From contig WTXG01000067.1 of NCBI GenBank assembly GCA_022496185.1, forward strand, positions 108,506 through 172,505: 64,000 bases of DNA, in the 5' to 3' direction. Under the pieces are notes generated by a model. The model was given only the letters and a program-made list of their open reading frames with translations, was not told the origin of the DNA and did not search any database. The stretch comes from Multifurca ochricompacta. Its lineage: Eukaryota; Basidiomycota; Agaricomycetes; Russulales; Russulaceae. Both the position numbers and the translations under genes were made by a program. Below are positions 11,297-21,463 of this stretch, piece after piece. How positions within the stretch are numbered: position 1 is the stretch's first letter; the number at the start of each line of letters is the position of its first letter.

Positions 11297-13000
11297 TGTA
11301 ATGCCTGGTGCAGGTGTTCAGCATGACATGTGACAAAGTCGCATAGCATAACTACAAAGTCAAGTGTACACTGTCTTTCAAGTGCACAGAGCCAAGTGAG
11401 AAGTCAATACCAAGGAGCTAATCCCTTAGTACTGGTGAGCAGAAGAGTGCCAAAAGCACTGAGATGATTCAGAGGTCAGGTCTTAGAGATCACCCAGAAG
11501 GTAATGCACCAAGTTGATTAAGAAGTTGAGTCTGAGGCATACAGGCTATCTAAGCAGGCCTTATATACATAATGGGGATTGGAGTCTTAACTGGAGTATT
11601 GTACTTTGTAATGCTCAGCGGGGCATTGCTGTGCGATGTGCACCAGTCAGCATGAGCCCACTGACACTAGTCCGGCACTAGTCAGCCACATCCGCGGCAC
11701 CCAACACTGTGGGTCTGGGATCTGCAACAAGCCTGGCACAACAGGGCCAGGCTCTTAGCTTCAGGGTAGATAGGAAGTTGTGCTATAACCAAGCACAGAG
11801 AAAGACAGGAAGAGTCAGCCAAAGGGAGCTAATCTCCTAAGGCTGTTGAGTGGGGATCAGGCTCAGCTGCAGTGCCAGAAGCACATCAGGCAAACTGGGC
11901 TCAAAGGAAGCAAAGGAGGGGAAACCAGAGCAGCAACAGCATCTGGGTCAAGGGGTGAGATCTGGAGATGAAGTGCACACCCATTGCCAGAGGCAATGGG
12001 GTCCTTTCAGTGATGCAAAGAAAGCAAAGAGGACTTAGAAGTCCAATCTGTATTCCATGATCAGGGAAACTCTAGGCTGAAGGCCCAAGAGGTCAAATCT
12101 AAAGTCCTACTAACTGTCTACAGCGTCTTATATACTGTATCAGAGGTCTAGATTGTAGCTAATCTGGGTACAGTCTGGGTCAGGTCCTTATCAGCCAATG
12201 GCAGAGAAGCTGCCATGAGTCAGGTCCAAGATGGGAATAAGTCCCATCAGAGTAGGGGTCTGGTATGGGAACAATACCACAAGGTTGGTGTGGGAGCAAC
12301 AGGCTCCACAGGAATCAGGGCAAATGTGAGACAATAAGTCCCACAAAGGATAGAGTGGTGTGGGAGTATTCCCACAGGAGTCAGAGAAGCGAATGATAAG
12401 CCAGATGGGCCATGTGATCAGAAAGGGGTAAATGATCAGATAAAGATGCTGTGATTAAAGTCAAAGATCACATGGTCCAGGGTCACATGGTCAAGGGTCA
12501 CATGGTCAGGGATCACATGGCCAGGGGTCACATGACTGGCAGAGGGTCAATACAAGCCAAAGTCAGAGATTAGATTGGCAGGGACAGTGTCAGAGATCCT
12601 GTGGGTGTCAAGCACAGGGACAGGGGTACTGGCCAAGGCATAAGCCAAGGCAACAAGGAAGGGTGGTGTACATCCAACAGTGTAGCAGCAGAACTACTGG
12701 CAGGTTAGGTGTAAATGGCAGCAAAGGGGGTTGGTCCTATGTAGTGTTTAAAGGTCCGGTTCGGTCCGGTTTTTAGACCATGATGGGCTGCAACCGCGGA
12801 CCGCAACCGGTTGCGGTTGCACCTCATGTCTAGATAACCGGACCGGACCACTTAAAAACCGAAAAACGGTTCATTTCAGTCCGGTTGCCGGTCCATCAAC
12901 CAGTTTCAACTGGTCCCATCCAAGACCGGTTAGGACTAGTTGCCATCGGTCCGGGAATCGGTCTGAACCGGTCTTACCGATATGTAAAATTCTCTATGCA

Positions 13001-13083
13001 AAGCCTGGACCCGGGATTAGAACCCAGGTCCTCCAGAACAAGCTGGGTCTTTGGTGCTCTGACCGCTGAGTTACGCAGCCTCA
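13001..13083 (-). repeat. tRNA-like sequence in left subterminal repeat of the hAT element
   Basis: Read leftward it shows an A-box-like GTAACTCAGCGGTCAGAGC and a B-box-like GGGTTCTAATCCC, i.e. an internal RNA polymerase III promoter layout. It is homologous to the sequence at 20269-20347 and is read outward towards the element end. I cannot fold a full cloverleaf with matched acceptor ends, so I do not call it a functional tRNA gene. Confidence 0.6.
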
Positions 13084-13772
13084 TGAAATATAATCACACA
13101 ACCTTCTATATTAAGGTCATGTAAAGTTGCATTGTGTGACATTCAACAATGAGACCAGAACCAGAAGTAACAACCCCACGCAACGCAGATTGGCCGAACA
13201 GGATCGACGGGTCACTCACCAAGACCTCCGCGCTTGGTCCTTCTGTCAGATTCATGAGCTCAACTTCCAGAATCCCATCACCATCCTCCATCCCAGCCTC
13301 TTCTGGAGTCTGCTCAGCATCGACTTGATGCCCGCTGTGTGTGAAAATGAATCATCGAACCTTTGAATGCACCACTCCTGCTGGATATCGTCATGTTCAC
13401 GTTGGGTCACACTCTCAGGCTTGGAATCCCCCGACATCTCAGATATCAGTGAGTTACTTGGACTTTAAATATATGAACGTCAACCTCGTCTCATGATGCC
13501 AGCACGCCAGTCACAGCAACAAACCATGTGTGTACCCCCATTCATGTCACTTCCGTCAACCCACATCTGTAGTACAAGTGCAGAAGCAACACTCAAGACG
13601 CCCAGGAAAGCCTTTACTCTTGCCTTGCTCGAAACGCCTCTCCACAACGCTTATTGTGACAGTGGGAAAACCAACGTAGTTTGCTCAAGTCCTACGCACT
13701 TCCTATGGTACGATGTGTGCATCAGTTCTCTGTTGAGTAATGAACTTATCTAGAAGTAGACTTCTTTTGCAG

Positions 13773-14360
13773 CGCGCGCGACAGACTCGATGAATGAAGC
13801 TGTAACGCGTGTGGATGTGTGCAAAGCCCTACTTAATTATCTCGACACTGATACGGTCTGGTGTGTGTCTGCTTTCTCACTTGTTACATGTTACGCTAGC
13901 TTCCATCAGGATTACCCAGATCCACTTGTGCGTCTGCAAAATAAGCACTGGGACCCCCTGCTCACCTGGGCTCGTGACACCTTTGACGTCGAGCTACTAA
14001 CCCCCACTTCCATGCTATGCCCGACGTTCTACTGGCACTGACAGCGACCGACTCAGCTTGACCGACTCCAACTTCTCCGACGCCTTCAACAACTCCAAGA
14101 GGCACATCAGCAAGACTAATTGCTTCAAAGTCATCCTCCAATCTTCCAAGTCTTCTTCGACAACCGCGCTTAGCCCCTCTGCACCATTTCTGGTAGCCCA
14201 AGTGGAGGTTACTAGTCAAATTGAGCGCTGGGGAGAGGTTGAAGACGGTGCGTATGCTTGCTGTTTTGTGTGCCCACGGAACCTTACCTCGAACACTCAG
14301 CTCATGACATTGATTACCATGATGTATGACGGCACATTGGCAATACAGCCTGTCTATTGG
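13773..14360 (+). pseudogene. ATP12-like (mitochondrial F1-ATPase assembly chaperone) pseudogene carried by the hAT element
   Basis: Fragments match the conserved C-terminal half of the ATP12 chaperone, which in mitochondria escorts the F1 alpha subunit. Visible pieces are KALLNYLDTDTV, then after a 39-bp intron (13861-13899) CFHQDYPDPLVRLQNKHWDP and LLTWARDTFDV; later QVEVTSQIERWGEVED and, after a 53-bp intron (14248-14300), HDIDYHDV-stop-RHIGNTACLL. The GT-AG introns are kept, so genomic DNA rather than mRNA was captured. About 65 residues between the two blocks are not recognisable, and an in-frame TGA interrupts the last block at a position where relatives have Arg. A weak upstream match (TLKTPRKAFTLALLETPL, about 13590-13640) may be part of it. 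Not expected to make a working protein. Confidence 0.65.
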
Positions 14361-15166
14361 CTTCAGTCTAGGGTATGCACGCAATTCTGCTCTAAGAATC
14401 CATTTCGCTCTCCCAACTTGTAATACCCAACTTGCAGATTAAACTTTATTGCACAAATAAGTGGTGTCTTCCATGATGTTTCGTGCATACAGTGACAACT
14501 CCTTTAGCGGCACACCCAAATTCCCCTATCCACATTGGCATCCTCCTCAAGATATAGTGGCAATGTTCCTTCGAGTAATGCGCAGAACGCCGCGGTATGC
14601 GCACCAGCATGCAGGGCCAGATATCACGACGACATCACCGGAGCGCAGCAAAATAGGGATTGGTGTGACGTCGCGTGTGAGGCCACCAATAAGAAAGACA
14701 GCGGCATTGCCGAGGCTGTGGACGGGACATTAGTGAATACGAGGGGAGATGAGAAGAGTGAGGCATATGAGATCGAGGCAAGTGGCGAGGTGGCGCAAAG
14801 TTTGGAACGGTCGACATGGCCCATAAGGGTGCCTGCGTCAGGCTCTACCTCTACAAAGTGCAGACTGAGCGACACCTAACAGATCACGGATGTGGCCCGT
14901 TTCAAATGCTGACCATACATTTTATTCCATGCTTACCAGTTGGTTTTTTTATTTATTTTTATTTATTTTTTAAATCAACTTTATAATGCACATTGCCTAA
15001 GTCGAACAGTTACTAGACATGAGCTCTGGTAACTACTTTAAGGGAAAATTAAATTGTTGAGTGAGGACCCATGGTAAAAACCCAGCTAGGGGAAAAGAAT
15101 GTGTGCTAAGGTGCCAGTTTAGAAGTCGCTTTCTGAGCCAGAAAGGGGCCCCTTACCCTGCGGAAC

Positions 15167-15560
15167 CTAGTTGGGGTTGTCTTGTAGTGTACGGCTTGAA
15201 AGCTGCACACGACTCCTGTAGGAAGCGAAGAAACGCTTCCACATATTTTTTTGTCGTGAAAACCTGGATCCAACGGAGCGCGGCATGATGAGTGGGGCAT
15301 GTGTAAGGAATGTGTGAGTGGCAGTGGCCACTGTGGAGCCGTCGCAGGTGCAGATGCGGGAAGAGGGAGGTAGGTCATGACTAAACCGGGTTGAGCAGTC
15401 GGCTGTGAAGATGTGGCCTGTGGCTAGGCGCATTGCTGTAGAGGTGGTGTGTTGGGAGAGGGGAGGGAGGCCAGCCTTGGGCCGGTGAGTCGCGGCGGAC
15501 CACAACGGATGGTTTGAGTCATCAGGGGGACGGTTGATGGAGAGGGTGTACGCCCGGTTG
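15167..15560 (-). pseudogene. Possible non-LTR retrotransposon fragment (C-terminal end)
   Basis: Read leftward: RLATGHIFTADCSTRF, then CTCDGS and a His-containing stretch (TATHTFLTHAPL). This resembles the C-terminal zinc-binding end that follows RNase H or reverse transcriptase in basidiomycete LINE-like elements. Short and without the catalytic domains; it lies in the hAT cargo region. The assignment is from motif shape only. Confidence 0.35.
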
Positions 15561-15889
15561 TCAGATCATTCTGGGTAATCATTTGTGGGGTATGAGACGC
15601 TCGCTCCCAGACCCATTCCCCACGCCAATTGTCAAACGCGCGAAGATGAGAGAGGGAGTGCCACTTAGCTGGAGAGGGCCGCCAGAGGGATGGAGATCCG
15701 GCAGTGATGAGCAGATTTTGATGAGACAGTCTGGGCTCGGTAGTCCCTCATTGCCAGGGCCCACATGAAGGTGAGCGAGGTCTCTGGGAAAGAGGAGGTG
15801 AGAGATGTCAGCAATCATTGAAAGGAGACAAAATCCCCCCTGAACGCTTTGGGATCACGCGATTGTAATCGTAAGAGAGAGGAAGAGGA

Positions 15890-16157
15890 GCACGTAATGA
15901 TGATTTCAGGAGCAATTGTCACTCCTGCAAAGAAATCGCATAGCCAGCGCATGGTTTGCGCCAGCCTGAACAACTCCACATCTGCTTTTGTTGCCCCTGT
16001 CCCTCGACACTACGCCATCGTCCATTCCTCGCGTGAGTTCATGATGGTGGAGGCCGTGGCGCCGACCATTTTGCGATCCGGGCCTGTTGGCATTACACTC
16101 TCAATCATCAAGTGGTCCTGCACCCACGCACCCAAATACGCGGACAGTTGTTTGTAG
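15890..16157 (-). other. Unidentified coding-like fragment in hAT cargo
   Basis: Read leftward it gives YKQLSAYLGAWVQDHLM, TGPDRKMVGATAST and, after a stop, GATKADVELFRLAQTMRWLC. Composition is protein-like and differs from the flanking sequence. I do not recognise the family. It may be a second captured host-gene piece. Confidence 0.3.
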
Positions 16158-16822
16158 AGAGCTAGATAATACCTGAATGTTCCACACAGCTAAAGTGGAG
16201 ATAGAGGTAATCGGCTCGCTTTTCCTATAAAAATGTCAGAAGCAATACCAAGAATAAACAAACAAAGTACTTACATTCCACGATGCTAGTGCGACGTCCA
16301 CTTCAAGTCCTTCAGGCCCACAAGAAGAACCTCCTTGACAGCGGGGATTGTGTGTTGGAGGGTGGGGTTCATTGCGGAAGGTAGAGTCATGATGCACTTG
16401 GTAGGTGATGGGAACGAATAAGGGAAGTTCGAAACGATGTCAGCTGGCAACCATGACTTGGAAGTGCTTGTACATTTTGTGGTGATTACTGGAAGGTTAG
16501 AATGGAGTGGTCGAATCTATATGAAGAAAAAGGACCTTGGCACCAGGGGGGCAAAGAGAAGGATGGATGAACCAGATGTAAGTTTGGCTAAGGTGGTGGA
16601 AGTCGAGTACAGAGGGCTGCGGTAGGGCTGCGCGCCGTCCGTTCGATGGGTCACACATGCATTGCTAGAATAGTCGAATTGCTTTCAGTTTGAACCTCTT
16701 GTTTGCAAGTTGGCATTGATGCTACCAATACTGTAATAATAACAAAACAAGTGATACATTTATATATTATAATATTAATATAGTATGAATTGAAAACAAA
16801 GAGAAAGTAAAACCACCCTACT

Positions 16823-19800
16823 CTAAATAATGAACACGTCTGCCAATTTATCCCATTCCTCGAAGTCCTGATCAGCAACCAGCATATCTTTGTACTCTCT
16901 CATCTCATTATCAATCTCTTCTACCTGTGCTGAGTTCCAGGCTGCAAGATCCCCGATGTTGTTCCTCCAAGCAAATTTCATCATCTGCAGTTCTTCAAAC
17001 CGTGCTGCCCCAAGTTGAGCACGTCGTTTTGTTGCAACTTCACCCCCAGCTGAAAAAAGACGTTCGCAAGGTACTGATGAAGCTTGACAGGGGAGGTAGT
17101 CGAGTGCAATACGGCGGAGGGTGGGATATAGTACCCCGTTGTTCTGTAACAAATCATAATCAGTGTAATTGATTACAATCAGTGTGCAATCCCAGCGTAC
17201 CTGCCACCATTTCACTATATCTGTATCCTTCGTAACATCAGCTGGTAGGTCCTTCAAATATCGGTGCATCTCTGATTGCCATCCTTCATCTTTAGCTTGG
17301 TTAGAGAGCAGGGCCAAGCGATGGCGATCAAACTCGGATAAAATGGATTCATCATTGCGTTGCATCATATTGCTAGTGGATTTGGTTGGTGTAGTTAGTG
17401 TCATTGAGCTGGCCTTCCAGTGTCGTTCCATCTAGCACCATCATTAGCCAGAGTGGGAATATCAGTAGAAGTGCGGGGCGTACCATGTTCTCAAGTATAT
17501 TCTGTGCCTCCTCCTGCCAGTTCTTCGCCTCTTGGTTCCCCATTCGATGCTCTGCTTCCTGTTCCTCTGCACCCCCCCATGCCAAATTAATGTATGCCAG
17601 CTTGAAGTATGGATGTAGGACTGTGTATCAATGTCAGAAAGATCACATACTAGTTATTGAAATGAACATACCAAGAGCTAATATGTATGCAGGCTTCTCA
17701 TCAAACCGTGAGTAATATTTGTTAAGCTTTGCAAGTCCATCAACGATTGCAGTTCGGTACACAGCAAAACGTGGATTGTTGCATTTGGCTTCCCAAGCCG
17801 TTTGAAGCTCTTCAATTGCAGGTAGGGCTCGCCACAATGTTGGCTGCTTTTCAGCAGAGAAGGTTTGTTGAATTCGGTTGGAGTCCTGGATTGTGAGAGT
17901 GAGTCAGTTTCATTGCAATGATTACTTACAGTTCACATACCACCAGAATCTCACACGCTTCCTTCACCCGTTCCCAGTCAGTCTCGGAGAGTGTGAATGC
18001 TGACCATGTTATATGCTTAGAGACCCGGCCATTGGATTGGATTGTTGTGATAGGGCCATATCGATGGTCAGCACTTGCAACGAATAGATTGATAGGCTAT
18101 TACTTGTTTAGATGAAGAATAGATAGGAAATGAACTCTCAGCATACCTGGCGGAGTTTGTAGGCTACACTGAGCATGCGATGGGCAGTACCCCACCGAAC
18201 GTTGCTGTGAAGTGGTATTTTGAGTGGGTGTTGAAGGCCATATTCAATTTGTAGCTTCTGGAATGCTTCAACACGCTGTCCAGATGACTGAATCTATAGC
18301 AAGTTAGAGAATTGTGTGAGGGATAATACAACAAACCTTGATTGCAAGTGTCCGGATAGCTGCGATTACATCCAAGGAACCATTCAGCATGCGATTGTCG
18401 GGGAGGGTTGGGTCATACTCCCAGATGGCTGTTGCTGTTTCCACAGCAGCAATCTTCGTGACATGGGTCATCACGTTGACTTCTGCTAGGTTGACAACAT
18501 GACCTAAACAACTGTACTGATGATTAGAGGATAATATTCAACAAGTCAACAATAAACATTACGGAAGTTGATTTGCCTCTGCAGACCACAAGGGAAGCTT
18601 CTGTCGTTCGTGGGTAGCTTCAATAGTTTTACATTTTGCAGTGTTGCTTGAGGCATTGTCGAGGGTGAGGGTGAGGAGCTGTCAAAAGCGTCAGACATCA
18701 ATCACGATTCGGTACTGGTTGACTTACTTTGGATTGTTCCCCACTCATAATCCCAATCCGATTGAGGACACCTATGAAGTAACGCCCCAAGTTCTCCCCA
18801 CTGTGGTCGCCTGATACTGATCGAAACCCGATAACTTCTGAACGTAACTCCCATGTCTCCTTAGGCTCCATTCTAACCTCAATCCAGTGTGCAGTGACAC
18901 CAAGAAATGCTGCTTTCGTGGTATCAGCTGTCCACATATCTGCTGTTGTGGAGATTAGACCAGGAGCCATCTGTCATAGTGTTGGTAAGTCTCAATATTC
19001 ACTAGCATAAAGTTTACGAACCTCAACATCTTTTTTAAGCTGCACCACCCACTTAACGAACTTGTTGTGCAGATGGTTGACTACATCATTTGTTGTTGGC
19101 AGGTCTTGTAAGGCTGACTTTGGTCGCATTGCAACCAAACAGTTTCGGAAGGTGGTTTTGTTTGCAACAGCAAGGGACTAATGGAGGTGATGGGGATATG
19201 AGTGTTACTTTCCTCTAATGGTGAGTCTTACCTGGTCATCGACTGCAACGAATTGAGTGACTGCATGAAGCACATCTTCTCGGGTAAACACAGGTGCATT
19301 CATCGGCTTTCTAACTGACATGTCCAATGTTCCCTGTGTCCCCACCTTCTTTCCCCTTCTTTCTTCTTCAATCTTTTTCCAGAGTGGACGCGGCATTGCC
19401 CAATGGTGCTCAGGTATGTTTTCTTTCTTGCATCGTTCCTGGTATATTGAATAATGTTGACGGATGTGCTGCCGACAGGAGGAGTTACCCCCGGTGAGGA
19501 ATGCTTTCCGCTTCGTGTTCTTCCTCACAAATTCTTCATCATTTCTATCAAAGCTCTGGTAAGTGATCTTTTATTCTCATGAATTATTACTTACTTGCAT
19601 ATATTACACCAACGTCCAGTTCGTGTATCCACCCTACTATCATCCATAACAAACTTGACTGTGATTTTATCTGTGAAGATAAGTCGAATGTCCCTTGCCT
19701 TGTCCTTTTGTGTATGGACCTCAGACAGGATGGGTAGGTGATAATCTTGGAGCCCATCTCCCTTGACATCTGTTAACATTTTGTATAGAAGATAAATTGC

Positions 19801-20114
19801 AAGCTTCGTACCTCAGAGTCATCCAGTAAATCATGCCCACTCAACACCTCAGGTTCGTCAGATTCATTCTGAACCTCCTCATCCTCACTAGCTTCCTTTG
19901 ATGGTTTTGCACAGTGTTTCTTCCAAGGCCTATGATCAGGCTCTTCATCTGAGGATTCTTCTGAACGTTCATCCACTGCTGCTTGCTTCGAAGACCTGTT
20001 GTTCTTTGCTGGTGCTTTTGTTAGTCCTACCTTTTTTGGAGCTGGTTTCTTTGCTGGTGCCTTTGTGTGTGCTGTGATTTTACCCTTTGTGGTTGGAGCA
20101 TTGGTTTTTGCCAT
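16823..20114 (-). CDS. hAT-family transposase, multi-exon
   Basis: A DDE-type hAT transposase read leftward from MAKTNAPTTKGK (20112-20114) to the stop at 16823, with about nine short introns. Order of parts: a Lys/Pro-rich and acidic N-terminus; a BED-like zinc finger (RTGRWCNIC, then SSCRQHIRQHY after a 37-bp intron near 19559-19595); the first catalytic region STTADMWTADTTKAAFLGV (about 18900-18950); LTLTLDNASSN with the second acidic residue (about 18640-18690); NVRWGTAHRML; and the C-terminal dimerisation region LYPTLRRIALDYLPCQ, SVPCERLFSAGGE, TKRRAQL (about 16990-17130). Exon segments visible: 19786-20114, 19597-19765, 19230-19558, 19023-19175, 18728-18970, 18580-18690, then several to 17432, and 16823-17380 with one internal intron. 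I saw no in-frame stop in the exons, so it looks intact. Exact splice sites are approximate. Confidence 0.8.
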
Positions 20115-20268
20115 GTTGTATTGACATGTTAATGAACACAAGTAATATTGCACTGTATACTCGACATTGTTTGGCAGTGTATTGTGTTTGCCACTTGCAA
20201 TTTGATCCTCCGAGTTGGTACTTCTGTTGACATGACCTTAATATAAGAAATTGTGCCATTATATTTCA

Positions 20269-20347
20269 TGAGGGTGTGTAACTCAGTGGTTAGAGCAATG
20301 GACCCAGCTATGTCTGGTAGGTCTTGGGTTCAATCCATGATGCAGCC
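20269..20347 (+). repeat. tRNA-like sequence in right subterminal repeat of the hAT element
   Basis: Contains GTAACTCAGTGGTTAGAGC (A-box-like) and TTGGGTTCAATCC (B-box-like) about 35 bp apart. It is the inverted counterpart of 13001-13083; both are preceded by TATATTTCATGAGG. It reads outward to the right element end. Confidence 0.6.
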
Positions 20348-20859
20348 ATTATTTTCGGGTTTCAGGAGCTGACATAATACCTAAGAAATCAATGGTCTTC
20401 GTATTACGTAAAAGACCGGTTGCAACCGGTGTAAACCGGTTTTCATCGGTCTTTCAAAATTCTGTAATAGTGTGCAACTGGCAACCGATAAGTCTGGGAA
20501 TCTGTGCAACCGCAACCGACGGTCCGGTTGCATTCGGTCGGGTTCGGTCCGGTTTCGGTCGTTTTTTCGGTTTGGGCAACCAGACCTTTAAACACTAGTC
20601 CTATGAGCAGCAGGTCACAGGTCTCAGGGTAAGGTCCTGGGCACACAGGCCACAGGCATCAGGGATCAGGGGCCAAAGAGGGCAGGAGACAGTGGTTTGG
20701 TGAAGGGGAAAGGTCAAGGGTGGTGTAAGGGAGCTGGCTCAGTGTGAGGAAAGGGAAAAGAGTGGGGTTGTAACATACTTGGTGTATCAACGAAGTCATA
20801 ATGTAACTAAAAGGGGAAGCAGGGCCAGAGTGGGTCAGATGAGAATATACCAAGACATA

Positions 20860-21444
20860 TGTTACAATCTCTGCCATCTAACCCCATTTTCTTCACTCTC
20901 CCCAATGATAACCCCTCTTTACCACCCACTCTGCACTTCCTCATTACATCTCCATCCTGGGACCCATCACATGCTCTGCTTCCATCCCCATGATTCATTT
21001 TGTACTTGTTGACTCAACATTTACCTATGTTTGATCCCTTATCTCTTATCTTCTTATCTTTATGACCAGACACTTACTTAATCCCCTATCAGAAGCCTGG
21101 CTTTATGCTGTCCACTTTTGGATATTCGGGCCCACTTGACTCCATACCCTTATCTCGTAGACGCCCACTGAATTATGTATATAAGTCTGCTGTAGCTACC
21201 TTGTAGACCTCAGACTTGACTTATTGAATACATCGGTGCTTGTCTTCTGGACATCCCCTTGAATCTTTGACTCATTTGTCTCAGTGCTTTTGGCATTTGT
21301 CCACTCAACATTGTCTTAGGGAGCAGCCCCTTGGACTTTGACTCATCCCATTTCAACTCCAAGGAGCCTTATTGGTTTCTTACCTGAACCTATGAATCGC
21401 ACTGTCACACAAGTTGTGTGGAACGTCCTGCACCGGGTGTAACA
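20860..21444 (+). repeat. E1 5' LTR (LTR-D)
   Basis: TGTTACAATC at the start and GGTGTAACA at the end, 585 bp. TATATAA at 21178-21184 is followed 28 bp later by AGACTTGACTT (21212-21222), the likely RNA start. Confidence 0.9.
21178..21184 (+). promoter_or_regulatory. TATA box of E1 5' LTR
   Basis: TATATAA, 34 bp (start to start) upstream of the 11-nt self-primer sequence. The same spacing (35 bp) is seen in the LTR-B copy at 41432-41467. Confidence 0.7.
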
Positions 21445-21446
21445 TC

Positions 21447-21457
21447 AAGTCAAGTCT
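21447..21457 (+). promoter_or_regulatory. Primer-binding site, self-complementary to the transcript 5' end
   Basis: AAGTCAAGTCT begins two bases after the 5' LTR. It is the exact reverse complement of AGACTTGACTT at 21212-21222 near the predicted start of the transcript. This is the layout of the Tf1/sushi group, where the RNA's own 5' end primes reverse transcription instead of a tRNA. Confidence 0.75.
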
Positions 21458-21463
21458 CTCATC

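Larger units (their letters stand above)
12742..20597 (-). mobile_element. hAT DNA transposon, 7.86 kb, with cargo (8-bp TSD GTCCTATG)
   Basis: Terminal inverted repeats begin TAGTGTTTAAAGGTC at both ends (one mismatch in the first 20 bases), and the 8-bp duplication GTCCTATG lies at 12734-12741 and 20598-20605. Subterminal regions of about 330 bp are also inverted copies of one another; they are rich in CCGGTT and contain a tRNA-like sequence each. The right half holds a multi-exon hAT transposase gene on the minus strand. The left half (about 13.1-16.7 kb) holds cargo, including an ATP12-like pseudogene. The related LTR-A at 36865-38144 shows the empty site near 37031-37040. Size and intact-looking transposase suggest a recently active autonomous element. 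Confidence 0.92.
11607..20775 (-). mobile_element. Solo LTR, family 'LTR-A', interrupted by a hAT element (TSD TACTT)
   Basis: Begins TGTAATGCTCAGC and ends GTTGTAACA, flanked by TACTT at 11602-11606 and 20776-20780. Without the hAT insertion it is about 1.3 kb and matches the solo LTR at 36865-38144 in reverse orientation. The LTR-B copy at 49200-49280 shows the unoccupied target (GTAATGTACTTGATGTATC). Confidence 0.88.
11297..20859 (-). mobile_element. Truncated LTR, family 'LTR-B', split by LTR-A
   Basis: Starts TGTAATGCCTGG and matches the complete 598-bp copy at 41107-41704 in reverse orientation. Only 11297-11606 and 20781-20859 belong to it; the rest is the nested solo LTR-A with its hAT element. 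It stops abruptly at 20859, where E1 begins, lacking its last part. Its left side abuts the palindromic Tc1 arm inside what should be a terminal repeat. Confidence 0.75.

Noticed and set aside
18698..20153. Several unrelated small genes between 18.7 and 20.2 kb
   Set aside because: The frames join through GT-AG introns into one hAT transposase with motifs in the expected order.
21445..21463. tRNA-primed primer-binding site for the chromoviruses
   Set aside because: The sequence after the LTR (TCAAGTCAAGTC) resembles no TGG-starting tRNA 3' end that I know, while the self-complement is exact.
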